Of a stretch of 40,956 bases of DNA, positions 9,201-17,001 are shown in pieces. A program made the position numbers and the translations under genes. The stretch lies in the NCBI GenBank assembly GCA_015064845.1, contig SVRL01000016.1:1-40956 (forward strand), given 5' to 3'. Origin of the DNA: Oscillospiraceae bacterium. GTDB taxonomy: Bacteria; Bacillota; Clostridia; Oscillospirales; CAG-272. How positions within the stretch are numbered: the first letter of the stretch is position 1; the number at the start of each line of letters is the position of its first letter. A model generated the notes under the pieces. That model worked only from the letters and a program-made list of their open reading frames with translations. It was not told the origin of the DNA and did no database searches.

Positions 9201-9393
9201 TACATTGAACGTCACACTCTACGGCCATCGCCGAAACGGGTTCGGTCCCGTCCATCTCGCCAACCTGAAGGAAACATGGATCGGTCCGACTGCATGGCGT
9301 ACCACAGGTGAAGCATGGTGCTACGATTACATGATCTGCGAGGAAGGCATCATGACCACACCGAGAGTGTTTGAATACATTTCCGAATCATAA
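6298..9393 (+). CDS. GH106-like glycoside hydrolase (alpha-L-rhamnosidase-like), copy 1
   Basis: 1031 residues from the ATG at 6298 (GAGGAGA site; an upstream in-frame TTG at 6283 overlaps that site and is rejected). The N-terminal third is a TIM-barrel-like catalytic region with PFWAWN, GFGGAHMHVRTG, YLSDEF, WLYDEDRWPSG and later IFTDEPQF. These resemble the Glyco_hydro_106 (PF17132) group. A middle Rossmann-like segment (IIVPSCETL) is followed by C-terminal beta-sandwich domains ending in a galactose-binding-like region. No signal peptide, so it probably acts on imported oligosaccharides. It is a clear paralogue of the gene at 9501. Exact sugar specificity is inference; DEP and DED acidic residues are candidate catalytic carboxylates. 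Confidence 0.75.
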   Translation: MLYRQKETPNLTPELFQTPTAEYRGTPFWAWNCKLEQGELDRQLEIFKKMGFGGAHMHVRTGMATKYLSDEFMTLIRNCVKKAKSENMLAWLYDEDRWPSGSAGGEVTKEKRFRARHMLFTYEPRNDMTARRGEPDFAENGGLIACFDVELDKNGKLISWQTIAPEADAHHEKWYAYMEIHRESSWHNGQTYVDTLNKEAIDRFIAITHESYKRAVSDDFGKTIPSIFTDEPQFSTKTALKHGNDKGSAILPWTDDLPETFSKTYKGANLIENLPELIWERADGTISVTRYRFHDHVCERFAEAFADNCGRWCEENGIYLTGHVMREPSLRTQTNAIGEAMRLYRGFGIPGVDMLERNLEYTTVKQAQSAVHQFGREGVLCEMYGVSNWDFDFREHKMNGDWMAALGVTVRVPHLSLVSMAGEAKRDYPASIHYQSPWWEKYPLIEDHFARVNTALTRGKPIVRIGVIHPIESYWIHWGPHADTLPLREDMDNNFQNLTKWLLFGGLDFDFISESLMPTLCKEASAPLRMGEMAYDAIIVPSCETLRSTTLEKLELFRKAGGKLIFMGEIPTLENAIPSTRGEKLAKNSTRIPFTRNAILSALESVREVDIRTEAGVLTTDLLHQLRLDGKSRWLFVARGTIPHNRDISRFKNLVIRIKDNWRVSLYDTATGDVKNVRFRAKDGETEILCRAYDYDSFLFRLDPTEESLDETAVSAESKVNTRALSLPITVPYTLSEPNALLLDQAEYALDDGEWAPSEEILRLDDLCREKLGWLTRRNDSAQQWAKKIEPITHTLRLRFRIHSEIDYEGAQLAIEDAERLTITWNGKSVESVPIGWYADKAIKTIALPPIKKGENILEISVPFAKHTNTEWAYLLGAFGVEVCGRSVHVTEVRKELAFGDITEQGLPFYGGNLTYHIPIETAGGDVEFHSPQYKGILQTVSLDNGKENAAIYPPYTVRFQNVCAGKHTLNVTLYGHRRNGFGPVHLANLKETWIGPTAWRTTGEAWCYDYMICEEGIMTTPRVFEYISES

Positions 9394-9427
9394 TAATATA
9401 AATTCGGATAAATCTCCGAAGAATTAT

Positions 9428-9463
9428 ATGAGTTTTCGAAAAGATTTTGTTTGGGGTACCGCA
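9428..9463 (+). pseudogene. N-terminal remnant of a GH1 beta-glucosidase gene
   Basis: An ATG at 9428 opens MSFRKDFVWGTA, the hallmark N-terminus of GH1 beta-glucosidases and 6-phospho-beta-glucosidases (xFxWGxAT). The similarity stops abruptly at 9463; the frame then runs into unrelated sequence overlapping the ribosome site of the next gene and ends at 9526. I read this as the first 12 codons of a deleted gene, the remainder lost at a junction near 9464. A short TTCGGA/TCCGAA inverted repeat (9403-9420) precedes it. Confidence 0.6.
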
Positions 9464-9500
9464 ATTGGATTAAAACACATCATAACGAGAGGAATACCAT

Positions 9501-12404
9501 ATGAAACAATGGATTTCAGATATTGAAAAAAATGCGATTCGTTACGGCAGTCTGCCGTTCTGGTCGTGGAACGATAAATTGCAGGAGGACGAGCTTCGCC
9601 GTCAGATCCGCAGAATGCACGAGCTCGGAATGAACGGCTTCTTCATGCATGCAAGGGGCGGTCTGGAGACGGAATATCTCAGCGATGAGTGGTATGCGCT
9701 CACCCGCGCGTGCGTCGACGAGGCAAAAAAGCTTGGTATGGAGGCGTGGGCATATGACGAAAACGGCTGGCCCAGCGGTTTTGCGGGAGGCAAACTGCTC
9801 GAGGATGAGAGAAACCACGCTGTTTTTCTGACCTGTGAACAAACCGACGTGTTCCCAACGGATGAGAAGGTGCTTGGTGTCTACGTATTCACAGACGGCA
9901 TACCGGAGCTCATTACCGCGCCGCAAAACGCTCCCTACACCGTCATCCGCATGGGTACAGATGCATCTTACGTTGATACGTTAGATGCCGACGTCACAAG
10001 AAAATTCATTGAGCAAACGCACGAGCAGTACAAAAAGCGAGTGGGCTTCTCAGAGAATATGCCCGGATTTTTTACCGATGAACCACAGTATTACCGATAC
10101 CGTACACCATGGTCTAAAAAGATGCCCTCGGAATTTGAGAGAGCTTACGGATACAGTGTTCTCTCCGTTCTCCCCGCGCTCTTTTTGGACTTCGAAGGTG
10201 CCGAAGAACGCCGTTACGATTACTATTTGCTCTGCCACAAACTTTTCATGCAGAATTTCATCAAGGTGATTTACGATTGGTGTGAGGAAAACGGCTGTAT
10301 GCTTACGGGGCATGCTGTCGAAGAGCGAAGCCTCAGTACGCAGATGTGGTGTTGCGGCGGTGTTATGCCTTTCTATGAATACGAGCATATTCCCGGTATC
10401 GACTATCTCGACCGACGCATCGATCATGATCTCGCATCAAAACAGCTTGGCTCCGCTTGCGCCCAGCTCGGCAGAAAAAAAGCTATGTCCGAGATGTTTG
10501 GCTGTTGCGGTTGGGAGGTTACACCCCGTGAGCTCAAACGCATCGCCGAATGCCAATATGTAAACGGTGTCAACCTGATGTGTCAGCATCTTTATCCCTA
10601 TTCCGAACGCGGACAAAGAAAAAACGACTACCCTGCGCACTACTCCGAGCATCTGCCATGGCAGGATTCTATGCGCGACTTCAATACCTATTTTAATCAT
10701 CTTGGCTACACGCTCTCGCGCGGCAAGGAGCTTGTGACGACTTTGATCATTCATCCCATGCACAGCGCTTATCTGCATTTTAAGCGCAAGGAAGATGCTG
10801 AATCCATCCGCCGTCTTGAGGACGAAACGCTCGCAATCTCCAACCGTTTTTCCTCCCATCAGATTCCCTATCATTGGGGCGATGAAACTATGATGGCAAA
10901 GCTTGCGCGCGTGGAAGGCGATACTCTCTGCGTTGGGCTCTGCCGCTATCGCTTCGTCGTAATTCCCTATTGTGAAACACTGGATGCCTCTACGGTCTCT
11001 CTGTTAAAGCAATACGTAAGAAACGGCGGACGGCTCTTTGTCGCAAGCGAAGCCCCCACGCGCATTGACGGCAAACATGCAGATCTCTCTTTCCTCGTCG
11101 GCAACTGTACGTTTGAGAATATCCGCGCGGCATCCCCCGTTGCGCTTTCCAAAGACGGAAATCCTCTTTCCGCATTGCGTATGCAGATCCGCATGACCGA
11201 TCGCGGCAGAATCATTTACATAACCAATCCCTCGGAGCAATCCTTTACCGATGTGCGCATCGATATCCGCGAGAGCGCTCCCTTCTGCGAGTTGGATATG
11301 CTCACGCTAACACCGCGTGCCGTACGTGGCGAGGATGGAATACTCCTTCTTAATTTTGCATCGGGAGAATCTCATGTGCTCTTTGAGAGCAATGAAATTC
11401 CCATGCTCCCTGTAGAGCCGACACCTGTGCAAAAAGAGAGCATCCGTCTTCCCGAAACGTGGCGTTTTGTGAGCCATCCCGAGAACGCGATGACGCTCGA
11501 TCTTGTCAGTGTTTCCTACGACGGCATTCACTATGAAAAAAAGGAACCCTTGACTGCCGTCAAAAACCGTCTTTACGAGATGCGTTACCACGGTGAACTG
11601 TGGTTGCGCTATGAATTTGATATCGATGAACTGCCCGACACCCTATGTGTCGCTGCAGAACCACTCCGCTACACGGGATTTTTTGTCAACGACACAGCCG
11701 TTACGCTGACGGACAAGCCGTGGTTCGACAAAAGCTTCCTCTCGGCTGACATTCATCCCTATGTGAGGGTAGGCAAAAATGAAATTGTCTTTTCTGTCTC
11801 TTACTTCCAGAGAGACTATGTATATCACGTGCTCTTCGACGGTGTAAGTGAATCGCTCAGAAACTGTCTTTGGTTTGATACGGAACTTGAAAACATTTAT
11901 CTCTTCGGTGATTTCGCGCTGAAAACAGACCGTTCTCGTTTCGTATACGGCGCGAGAAACAGCGTATGCTATGACGGCGCATTTGCCGTTTGCCGTTCGC
12001 GCGACGAGATTTGTCCGTATGACCTTGTTACCGAGGGGTATCCTTTCTTTGCGGGCAGTGTTACGCTGAATACGGAATATACGCACGTATCAGGTGGACC
12101 GACACGGCTCACTCTCGACGGCCGTTATGCCACAGCACGTGTCCGTCTGAACGGCACCGATGCGGGCGAACTTCTCTTTTCACAGAGCCTCAATCTCTCG
12201 GGACTGCTTCACGAAGGTAAAAATGAGCTTACCGTTACGATCACAGGTTCTAACCGCAACCTTATGGGACCGCATCACCGACCGAACCCCGAGCCTTACG
12301 GCGTTGGTCCGACCACATTTTCGTACGAAAACGAGTGGAAAAAGGGCGTATATCAGAAAAATTACCTCGACCGATACGCCTTCGTCCGCTTCGGATTCCA
12401 ATAA
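9501..12404 (+). CDS. GH106-like glycoside hydrolase, copy 2
   Basis: 967 residues. The start at 9501 follows AGAGGA. Same plan as the gene at 6298: PFWSWND, GMNGFFMHARGG, YLSDEW, WAYDENGWPSG, FFTDEPQYYR, then a Rossmann-like segment with VIPYCETL and C-terminal beta-sandwich/carbohydrate-binding-like domains. The shared motif order shows the two arose from one ancestor, but the long regions between motifs differ a lot, so they probably act on different linkages of one glycan. No signal peptide. It lies 107 bp after copy 1, with the GH1 remnant between them. PF17132-type assignment is by motif resemblance only. Confidence 0.75.
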   Translation: MKQWISDIEKNAIRYGSLPFWSWNDKLQEDELRRQIRRMHELGMNGFFMHARGGLETEYLSDEWYALTRACVDEAKKLGMEAWAYDENGWPSGFAGGKLLEDERNHAVFLTCEQTDVFPTDEKVLGVYVFTDGIPELITAPQNAPYTVIRMGTDASYVDTLDADVTRKFIEQTHEQYKKRVGFSENMPGFFTDEPQYYRYRTPWSKKMPSEFERAYGYSVLSVLPALFLDFEGAEERRYDYYLLCHKLFMQNFIKVIYDWCEENGCMLTGHAVEERSLSTQMWCCGGVMPFYEYEHIPGIDYLDRRIDHDLASKQLGSACAQLGRKKAMSEMFGCCGWEVTPRELKRIAECQYVNGVNLMCQHLYPYSERGQRKNDYPAHYSEHLPWQDSMRDFNTYFNHLGYTLSRGKELVTTLIIHPMHSAYLHFKRKEDAESIRRLEDETLAISNRFSSHQIPYHWGDETMMAKLARVEGDTLCVGLCRYRFVVIPYCETLDASTVSLLKQYVRNGGRLFVASEAPTRIDGKHADLSFLVGNCTFENIRAASPVALSKDGNPLSALRMQIRMTDRGRIIYITNPSEQSFTDVRIDIRESAPFCELDMLTLTPRAVRGEDGILLLNFASGESHVLFESNEIPMLPVEPTPVQKESIRLPETWRFVSHPENAMTLDLVSVSYDGIHYEKKEPLTAVKNRLYEMRYHGELWLRYEFDIDELPDTLCVAAEPLRYTGFFVNDTAVTLTDKPWFDKSFLSADIHPYVRVGKNEIVFSVSYFQRDYVYHVLFDGVSESLRNCLWFDTELENIYLFGDFALKTDRSRFVYGARNSVCYDGAFAVCRSRDEICPYDLVTEGYPFFAGSVTLNTEYTHVSGGPTRLTLDGRYATARVRLNGTDAGELLFSQSLNLSGLLHEGKNELTVTITGSNRNLMGPHHRPNPEPYGVGPTTFSYENEWKKGVYQKNYLDRYAFVRFGFQ

Positions 12405-12420
12405 TTCTTTATATGATACC

Positions 12421-12648
12421 ATAACAGTGAATTACCTTGCTTTTTCCGGCAAAAGAAAAAGCAGATACGTGATCTCTGTTTTCAACGGTTCCCGCTATGA
12501 ATTTCTTACCTCCGGCGATCTTATGCGCGGAAGAACTTGTGTGAAGCTGGAAAATCCTATCGAAAACAGATATTAAACTCAGATCTATTGCGAAACAGGC
12601 TTTTCTTCTTCCGACGAATTTGAAGTTATGCTCAAGGATGAAGTGTAA
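12421..12648 (+). pseudogene. Broken C-terminal coding fragment
   Basis: After the glycosidase stop, another frame reads protein-like sequence (NYLAFSGKRKSRYVISVFNG, then SRYEFLTSGDL and VKLENPIENRY), hits a TAA at 12574-12576 and continues sensibly (TQIYCETGFSSSDEFEVML) to a second TAA at 12646. No start codon with a ribosome site is visible. It looks like the C-terminal end of a beta-rich protein whose N-terminal part was deleted and which has gained an in-frame stop. Family not recognised. Confidence 0.4.
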
Positions 12649-12743
12649 AAAAATCGAACGAAAAGCCAAAGCTGAAAAAATGGATAGGTTTGCAATAAAA
12701 AACTGATTTCCCATCGAAAAATTTTCTTATATAAAAACAAAGA

Positions 12744-12775
12744 AAAACGGAGATTTCGAAAGATTTCTCCGTTTT
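12744..12775. terminator. Bidirectional terminator between convergent genes
   Basis: Stem AAAACGGAGA (12744-12753) with TCTCCGTTTT (12766-12775). On the minus strand it is followed by a T-rich tract and so serves the GH43 gene best; on the plus strand TTTT closes the stem. Between the end of the plus-strand glycosidase region and the minus-strand GH43 gene. Confidence 0.75.
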
Positions 12776-12799
12776 GCGCCTATAATGTTCTTCGTTTTT

Positions 12800-13747
12800 T
12801 TATACTTTCATTTTCCATTCCTCAGTCATCTTGATCGGCAAAATATCTCCGTTCGCATCAAGGGGCATATCGTCAATACACATAAAACGGGCATTGCCTG
12901 TGCGGATACCGTTGTGATGACGATGATAAACGATCAGATATCTGTCCTGCTCGGCAAGATAAAAATAACCGTTATGACCGGGGCCGTTGGCAAACTCGCA
13001 GTCCCCTGTTTCAAGAATAGTTCTGTAATTGCCAAAATCACCGAGCAGTGACTTTGCGCGTGCGACGTTAACATGATAAGTTCCACGGCCCCAATCGCCT
13101 GCGGACCACATAAAATAATACTCACCGCCGCGCTTGAAAACACAGGGACCTTCCACATAGTCGGGAGGTGTGATCTCCTTGAATGTCTCTCCATCCGGAA
13201 ACGGAACAAATCCGTTCATTTCCTCGTTCATGATTGCAATATTACAATGTCCCCAACCGCCGTACAAAAGATAGATCGTACCGTCGTCATCCTTAAAAAG
13301 GTGCGCATCGATGGGTTGTGCACCGTGATGAAAACCGTTAACAAGAGGAGCATCCATCAAGGCGCGGAAAGGACCGATGGGAGAATCGGAAACCGCAATC
13401 TCCAAACCGCCCTTCGTTTCCTCGCCGTGAATATTGCCCGAAGCAAAAATGTAGTAATATTTACCGTTCTTATCAATAACCGTCGGAGCCCAGATGGCAC
13501 GGGTTGCCCAAGGAAAACCGCTCATATCAATGATATCCTCATGTCTTTTCCAATTGACCAAATCGGCAGAGGTAAAGCAAACTTGATTCTTCTGTTCATC
13601 AAAAGGCAAGGAACGGGTAGCATAAATAACGTACATTCCTTCATAAATCCGAGCCTCCGGATCAGCGTACCATCCATCGTCAATAGGATTTTTTAAAATT
13701 CTTTCCGACATATTCATAGATAAATTACCAAAACTTTTATCATTCAT
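12800..13747 (-). CDS. Glycoside hydrolase family 43 (arabinofuranosidase/xylosidase type)
   Basis: 315 residues, a single five-bladed propeller domain, start ATG 13747 with AAGGATGG upstream. The three GH43 carboxylates are in place: YADPEAR (Asp29, general base), PIDAH (Asp147, pKa modulator) and YVEGP (Glu199, general acid). GH43 enzymes release arabinose or xylose from plant polysaccharides. No signal peptide, so cytoplasmic and probably acting on imported oligosaccharides together with the GH106-like enzymes. No C-terminal accessory domain, unlike many secreted GH43s. It converges on the carbohydrate cluster; I see no convincing promoter in the 130 bp upstream. Confidence 0.88.
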   Translation of the reverse strand: MNDKSFGNLSMNMSERILKNPIDDGWYADPEARIYEGMYVIYATRSLPFDEQKNQVCFTSADLVNWKRHEDIIDMSGFPWATRAIWAPTVIDKNGKYYYIFASGNIHGEETKGGLEIAVSDSPIGPFRALMDAPLVNGFHHGAQPIDAHLFKDDDGTIYLLYGGWGHCNIAIMNEEMNGFVPFPDGETFKEITPPDYVEGPCVFKRGGEYYFMWSAGDWGRGTYHVNVARAKSLLGDFGNYRTILETGDCEFANGPGHNGYFYLAEQDRYLIVYHRHHNGIRTGNARFMCIDDMPLDANGDILPIKMTEEWKMKV

Positions 13748-13878
13748 AACAAAACCATCCTTATTTATTCTATTATTCTATAGGAAATCGCGTAAATTTG
13801 ACCTCAACGTTTGTACCGTACAGATACAAGAAAAAGATCGGTAGGCGAGAACACAGATTGCAAGCAATCCGTTGATTC

Positions 13879-14222
13879 ACTTTTTTCTTGATTTGCAAGA
13901 AAAAAGTTCCAAAAAAGAAGCAAACAAGCTTGGGCAGCTTGACCGCCTGTGCAAACTTGTAGCTATGTGCTTACGATGAACTTATAAAAATCAAGACGCA
14001 GGTATGCTTAATTCTCCCTGAAACGGTCGAATTAAGCAAGATTTCCTGCTATTTTTACAAGTTCATCCCCAAATATGTTCGCCCTTCAAATATTCCACTC
14101 GCCGTCAGGCGAATATCACTCTTTCAGAATATCACTGTGCGAAAGCACAATATCACTTGCCGTAGGCAAATATCACTGCGTATTTCCTTTCGAGGAAATA
14201 CGCTAAATTCCCGTTTATCTTT
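13879..14222. repeat. Dispersed structured element, copy A
   Basis: Gene-free sequence made almost wholly of hairpins. In plus orientation: a 12-bp perfect stem (13879-13890/13896-13907, loop ATTTG); CAAGCT/AGCTTG (13925-13941); a nested long stem 13975-13991/14051-14067 (16 of 17 paired) enclosing GCAGG/CCTGC (13998-14002/14045-14049) and GCTTAATT/AATTAAGC (14006-14013/14030-14037). Then comes an array: TCGCC/GGCGA, CTTTCAG, TGTGC-gaaa-GCACA and TTGCC/GGCAA, each followed by AATATCACT (at 14112, 14128, 14149, 14169), and a 10-bp stem 14178-14203. It ends in TAAATTCCCGTTTATCTTT (14204-14222). Copy B at 17002 has the same plan. Nothing else is visible in the rest of the 496-bp gap except a GATTG/CAATC hairpin at 13856-13869. 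Confidence 0.85.
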
Positions 14223-14243
14223 CTGAATTTCATCGAACACGTA

Positions 14244-15356
14244 TCAAGAGTGATAATATTCGTATAAATAGTGAGCCGAAGAATTTTTCGTGCCCGAGAA
14301 AAATTCTTTTTGGTCAAAAATGGAGATTTCAATATCGTTCCGATAGACGTTCAGACATTCGTTGATATCGTCCAACGCTTTTTGTTTATTCAGACAATAA
14401 TAGATCCACGCGCCCGTTTCGGGATTCTGCACGACGGAGCCCGAAAGGGTTCGTACGTTCACGGCATCGTCCGAAAGCTGATAACACATCCGCACGTAAG
14501 CGAAAATATCCGCCGGAGACATAGAGGTACTGATCTTTTGCAAAAGGGATTTATCTTTAATCAAGGTCAGCATGGCATCGAGTGAGAATTTATTTTTGAC
14601 CTGCTTGAAAACCTCCGTCATAAAATCGCCGCGAAGCTCCACTCTGCCGATATCGCCCGTTGCGTAACCCGAACGGTAACGGATGAGCTGTTCGCACTGT
14701 TCTCCGTTCAAATGCTGATAGCCTTTCGAGAGGTTGATATAAAGCTCCTGCTCGGGGTCTTCGTAAAACATATCCTGCGGAACGTCGTAGTCAATGCCGC
14801 CGACCGCATCGATGACACTGCGGAAGCCTTTGGTATCGATCAGAACGTATTCGTCGATATTGATACAGAGCGCTTCGGAAAGACGTTTCTGCAAATCCTG
14901 CATGGCAAGCGTTTTTGCCGTTTTTGCGCTGATGCCTTTGCTCGTCTGACTGTTATATTCCGCTGAAAAAATTGCGTTGACTCTGGTAAGGCTTGCGTAA
15001 CCGCCGACGGTCTTATTGACATAAGTATCGCGCGGAATCTGCACGATTTCAATCTTTCCGTTTTCCGTATCCAAAGAAGCCAGCATCAAAACGTCCGTAT
15101 TATTGGAAAACGCATCGATGCCCGCAATCAGAAACGTATAAAAGCCTTTTTTGCGCTCATAAAGCGTATTTTCACCGATTGTATCTTTGTCCGACGTTTC
15201 TCCCGTTGAAAATTGCGGATCGTCATCCACGTTCGGCGTATACAGTGCCAGAAACAACGCCGCCGAAAGAACGGCAACGATTGCGAAGATCAGAATTCCC
15301 CAAAGAATGGGTTCCGCGCTCTTTTTGGGTTTGTTCATTTGATTTTGTTCCATCAT
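14244..15356 (-). CDS. LytR-CpsA-Psr (LCP) family cell-wall glycopolymer transferase
   Basis: 370 residues from the ATG at 15356, chosen because GAGG sits 6 nt before it; longer in-frame starts run into the upstream gene and lack a ribosome site. One membrane helix near the N-terminus (ILWGILIFAIVAVLSAALFL), then an extracellular LCP domain: FLIAGID, TDVLMLASLD, IVQIPRDTYV (the conserved Arg/Asp polyprenyl-phosphate site) and the YRSGYATGDIGRVELR motif. LCP enzymes attach wall teichoic acid or capsule polymers to peptidoglycan. Last gene of the yhbY-nadD-yqeK operon; LCP genes are often found here in Clostridia. The usual next gene, rsfS, is absent, and repeat copy A starts 22 bp after the stop. 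Confidence 0.9.
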   Translation of the reverse strand: MMEQNQMNKPKKSAEPILWGILIFAIVAVLSAALFLALYTPNVDDDPQFSTGETSDKDTIGENTLYERKKGFYTFLIAGIDAFSNNTDVLMLASLDTENGKIEIVQIPRDTYVNKTVGGYASLTRVNAIFSAEYNSQTSKGISAKTAKTLAMQDLQKRLSEALCINIDEYVLIDTKGFRSVIDAVGGIDYDVPQDMFYEDPEQELYINLSKGYQHLNGEQCEQLIRYRSGYATGDIGRVELRGDFMTEVFKQVKNKFSLDAMLTLIKDKSLLQKISTSMSPADIFAYVRMCYQLSDDAVNVRTLSGSVVQNPETGAWIYYCLNKQKALDDINECLNVYRNDIEISIFDQKEFFSGTKNSSAHYLYEYYHS

Positions 15357-15384
15357 TACATTCCTCATTTTTACCGAAAAACGA

Positions 15385-16014
15385 TCAGGTTTCCGAAACC
15401 ATTGCATTCCATGCAAGAATCATATCGGGATCGATCTGTTTACCTTTTTCCATCAGATACGTGACGGTAAAGCCGATGATCCGTTTCACAGTGTCGTTCA
15501 GCAAACGGGAAAGCGCCGTTTTTTCATTTTTGTTTATTTTTTCACATTCGCCGTGCAAGTATTCTCTGATATCACGGCAGGAACGGTATTTTCTGCCCGC
15601 TTCCGTGAAATCGGCAACGAAAAGCATTTTATCCGTTATGCTCATGCCGGGTTTTCCCGTAGTATGGCAGGAAATTGCGGAGCAGACCGCCTCCGTTACG
15701 GTTTCTTCACCGAAAACCTCCTTTGCGAAGGGCGCGCCCGTATATTGGTGCATGACAGCCGAGGCTACGGGAGGAGTGATTCCGTACCGCACGCAGATGG
15801 CAAGCGCTTCATCTTCGGAAAGATTTTTTGTGATATCGTGCAAAAGCGCGGAAGCGCAGACCGTATACGAATCTTCCTCGGAAAGCCCGAATTTTCTCGC
15901 AAACCAGACACACTCCCGATAAACGCCCATCGTATGCTCCAGGCGGCGCGCATCTTCATATAAAGGAAGCGCTTTTCTGATTTCGGCAAGGCGGCTTTCA
16001 TATTCCGATGTCAT
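15385..16014 (-). CDS. yqeK: HD-domain phosphohydrolase YqeK (Ap4A hydrolase type)
   Basis: 209 residues with the HD fold: RLEHTMGVYREC (first metal His), ALLHDITKN (HD pair) and later AISCHTTGKPGM and DFTEAGRKY. YqeK proteins are symmetrical diadenosine-tetraphosphate hydrolases in Firmicutes. The start codon overlaps the nadD stop as ATGA, so the two are translationally coupled; the LCP gene follows after 28 bp. Cytoplasmic. The pairing with nadD is the standard Firmicutes arrangement and supports the name. Confidence 0.92.
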   Translation of the reverse strand: MTSEYESRLAEIRKALPLYEDARRLEHTMGVYRECVWFARKFGLSEEDSYTVCASALLHDITKNLSEDEALAICVRYGITPPVASAVMHQYTGAPFAKEVFGEETVTEAVCSAISCHTTGKPGMSITDKMLFVADFTEAGRKYRSCRDIREYLHGECEKINKNEKTALSRLLNDTVKRIIGFTVTYLMEKGKQIDPDMILAWNAMVSET

Positions 16015-16619
16015 TGATAAAGTCCCCTTTCGCTGATAAAGTCACGCACGCAGTCGGAAAGATATGCCGAGACATCCTTTCCTTCCCGCATCATCGCTCT
16101 GATTTCACTGGAAGAAATTTCAATGGGCTCCAATGGGATTTCCAGAATCTTTGCGCCGTAACGCTCGCGGAGCATGGCAATTTTTTCATGCACCTGAGCA
16201 GGCGCGGATTCCAAACGGCTTGCATAAGCCAAGGTACATTCCGAAAGAATATCCGCGAAACGAAACCACGTATCAAAGGAAAGGAGCATATCCGTTCCGC
16301 AATACAGATAAATTTCGTCAAAACCCATTGCTTTGATTTTTTGCAAAGTATAATAGGTATAACTTTTGCCTTCGCTTCGGATCTCAAGGTCCGAAACTTC
16401 GATTTTTCCTTCGTATTCCTTCTTTTCCGAAAACGCCCTTTTTGTCATGGACAGACGGATTTCGGGATCGTCATCGCCCTTGATGGCTTTGTGCGGTGGG
16501 ATTTTGGTGGGAATCACGAAAAGCTTATCCGGTTTTACGCATTCAAAAAATGCGTAAGCCGCTTGTGTATGTCCTTTATGGATGGGATTGAATGTGCCGC
16601 CGAAAATACCGACCTTCAT
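16011..16619 (-). CDS. nadD: Nicotinate-nucleotide adenylyltransferase
   Basis: 202 residues from the ATG at 16619, which follows AAAGGA at 8 nt; in-frame upstream starts would be atypical for the family. N-terminal nucleotidyltransferase motif GIFGGTFNPIHKGH and C-terminal ISSSEIRAMMREGKDVSAYL (the ISSTxIR adenylate-binding motif). It makes nicotinic acid adenine dinucleotide from nicotinate mononucleotide and ATP in NAD synthesis. It lies between yhbY (31 bp upstream) and yqeK (4-bp overlap). Confidence 0.95.
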   Translation of the reverse strand: MKVGIFGGTFNPIHKGHTQAAYAFFECVKPDKLFVIPTKIPPHKAIKGDDDPEIRLSMTKRAFSEKKEYEGKIEVSDLEIRSEGKSYTYYTLQKIKAMGFDEIYLYCGTDMLLSFDTWFRFADILSECTLAYASRLESAPAQVHEKIAMLRERYGAKILEIPLEPIEISSSEIRAMMREGKDVSAYLSDCVRDFISERGLYQ

Positions 16620-16650
16620 TTTCTGCATCCTTTCTTTCGGCACTTGCTTC

Positions 16651-16941
16651 TCAGGGAAGCTCAATGCGTTTTTTCTTTTTGGATTCTCTGTAAAGAATAA
16701 ATCTCGTTCCCGTTACGGCAACCAAGTCCGCACCGAGACGTTCGGCAAGAATTTCGCCTGCTTCACGGGGACCGTAATCGCACATATCGAGCGTGCGGAG
16801 TTTGATGAGTTCTCTTGCTTCCAGAGTGGCATCGAGCTGTGTTACCATCATATCGCTGATACCGCCCTTGCCGATCTGATAGATCGTATCGTAATTATTT
16901 GCCATGGAGCGCAGATATGCGCGCTGTTTGCTTGTTAACAT
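16651..16941 (-). CDS. yhbY: Ribosome-associated RNA-binding protein, YhbY/CRM family
   Basis: 96 residues, the complete single CRM domain: MLTSKQRAYLRSMAN at the start, IGKGGI loop (the GxxG RNA-binding element) and ARELIKLRTL, then the VAVTGTRFILYRE strand and a basic tail. CRM proteins bind rRNA precursors during large-subunit assembly. First gene of the yhbY-nadD-yqeK-LCP operon. The ribosome site before the ATG at 16941 is weak (AAAGAAC). Repeat copy B lies directly upstream, so the operon promoter must be in or near that element. Confidence 0.93.
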   Translation of the reverse strand: MLTSKQRAYLRSMANNYDTIYQIGKGGISDMMVTQLDATLEARELIKLRTLDMCDYGPREAGEILAERLGADLVAVTGTRFILYRESKKKKRIELP

Positions 16942-17001
16942 GGGAGTTCTTTTTAGACTGTAATTTGCTTTTTAAGATAAATTTTTGTTTATGATATTAT
17001 G

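Noticed and set aside
9403-9420. Terminator between the two glycosidase genes
   Set aside because: The stem TTCGGA/TCCGAA is only 6 bp with no T-run after it.
14096-14222. CRISPR array reading of the AATATCACT repeats
   Set aside because: The repeat is only 9 bp, the spacers are palindromic and identical in the second copy, and no cas gene is near.
13879-14222. Retron or group II intron as explanation of the structured element
   Set aside because: No reverse transcriptase gene in the window and no recognisable domain V-type hairpin; both remain untested without a search.
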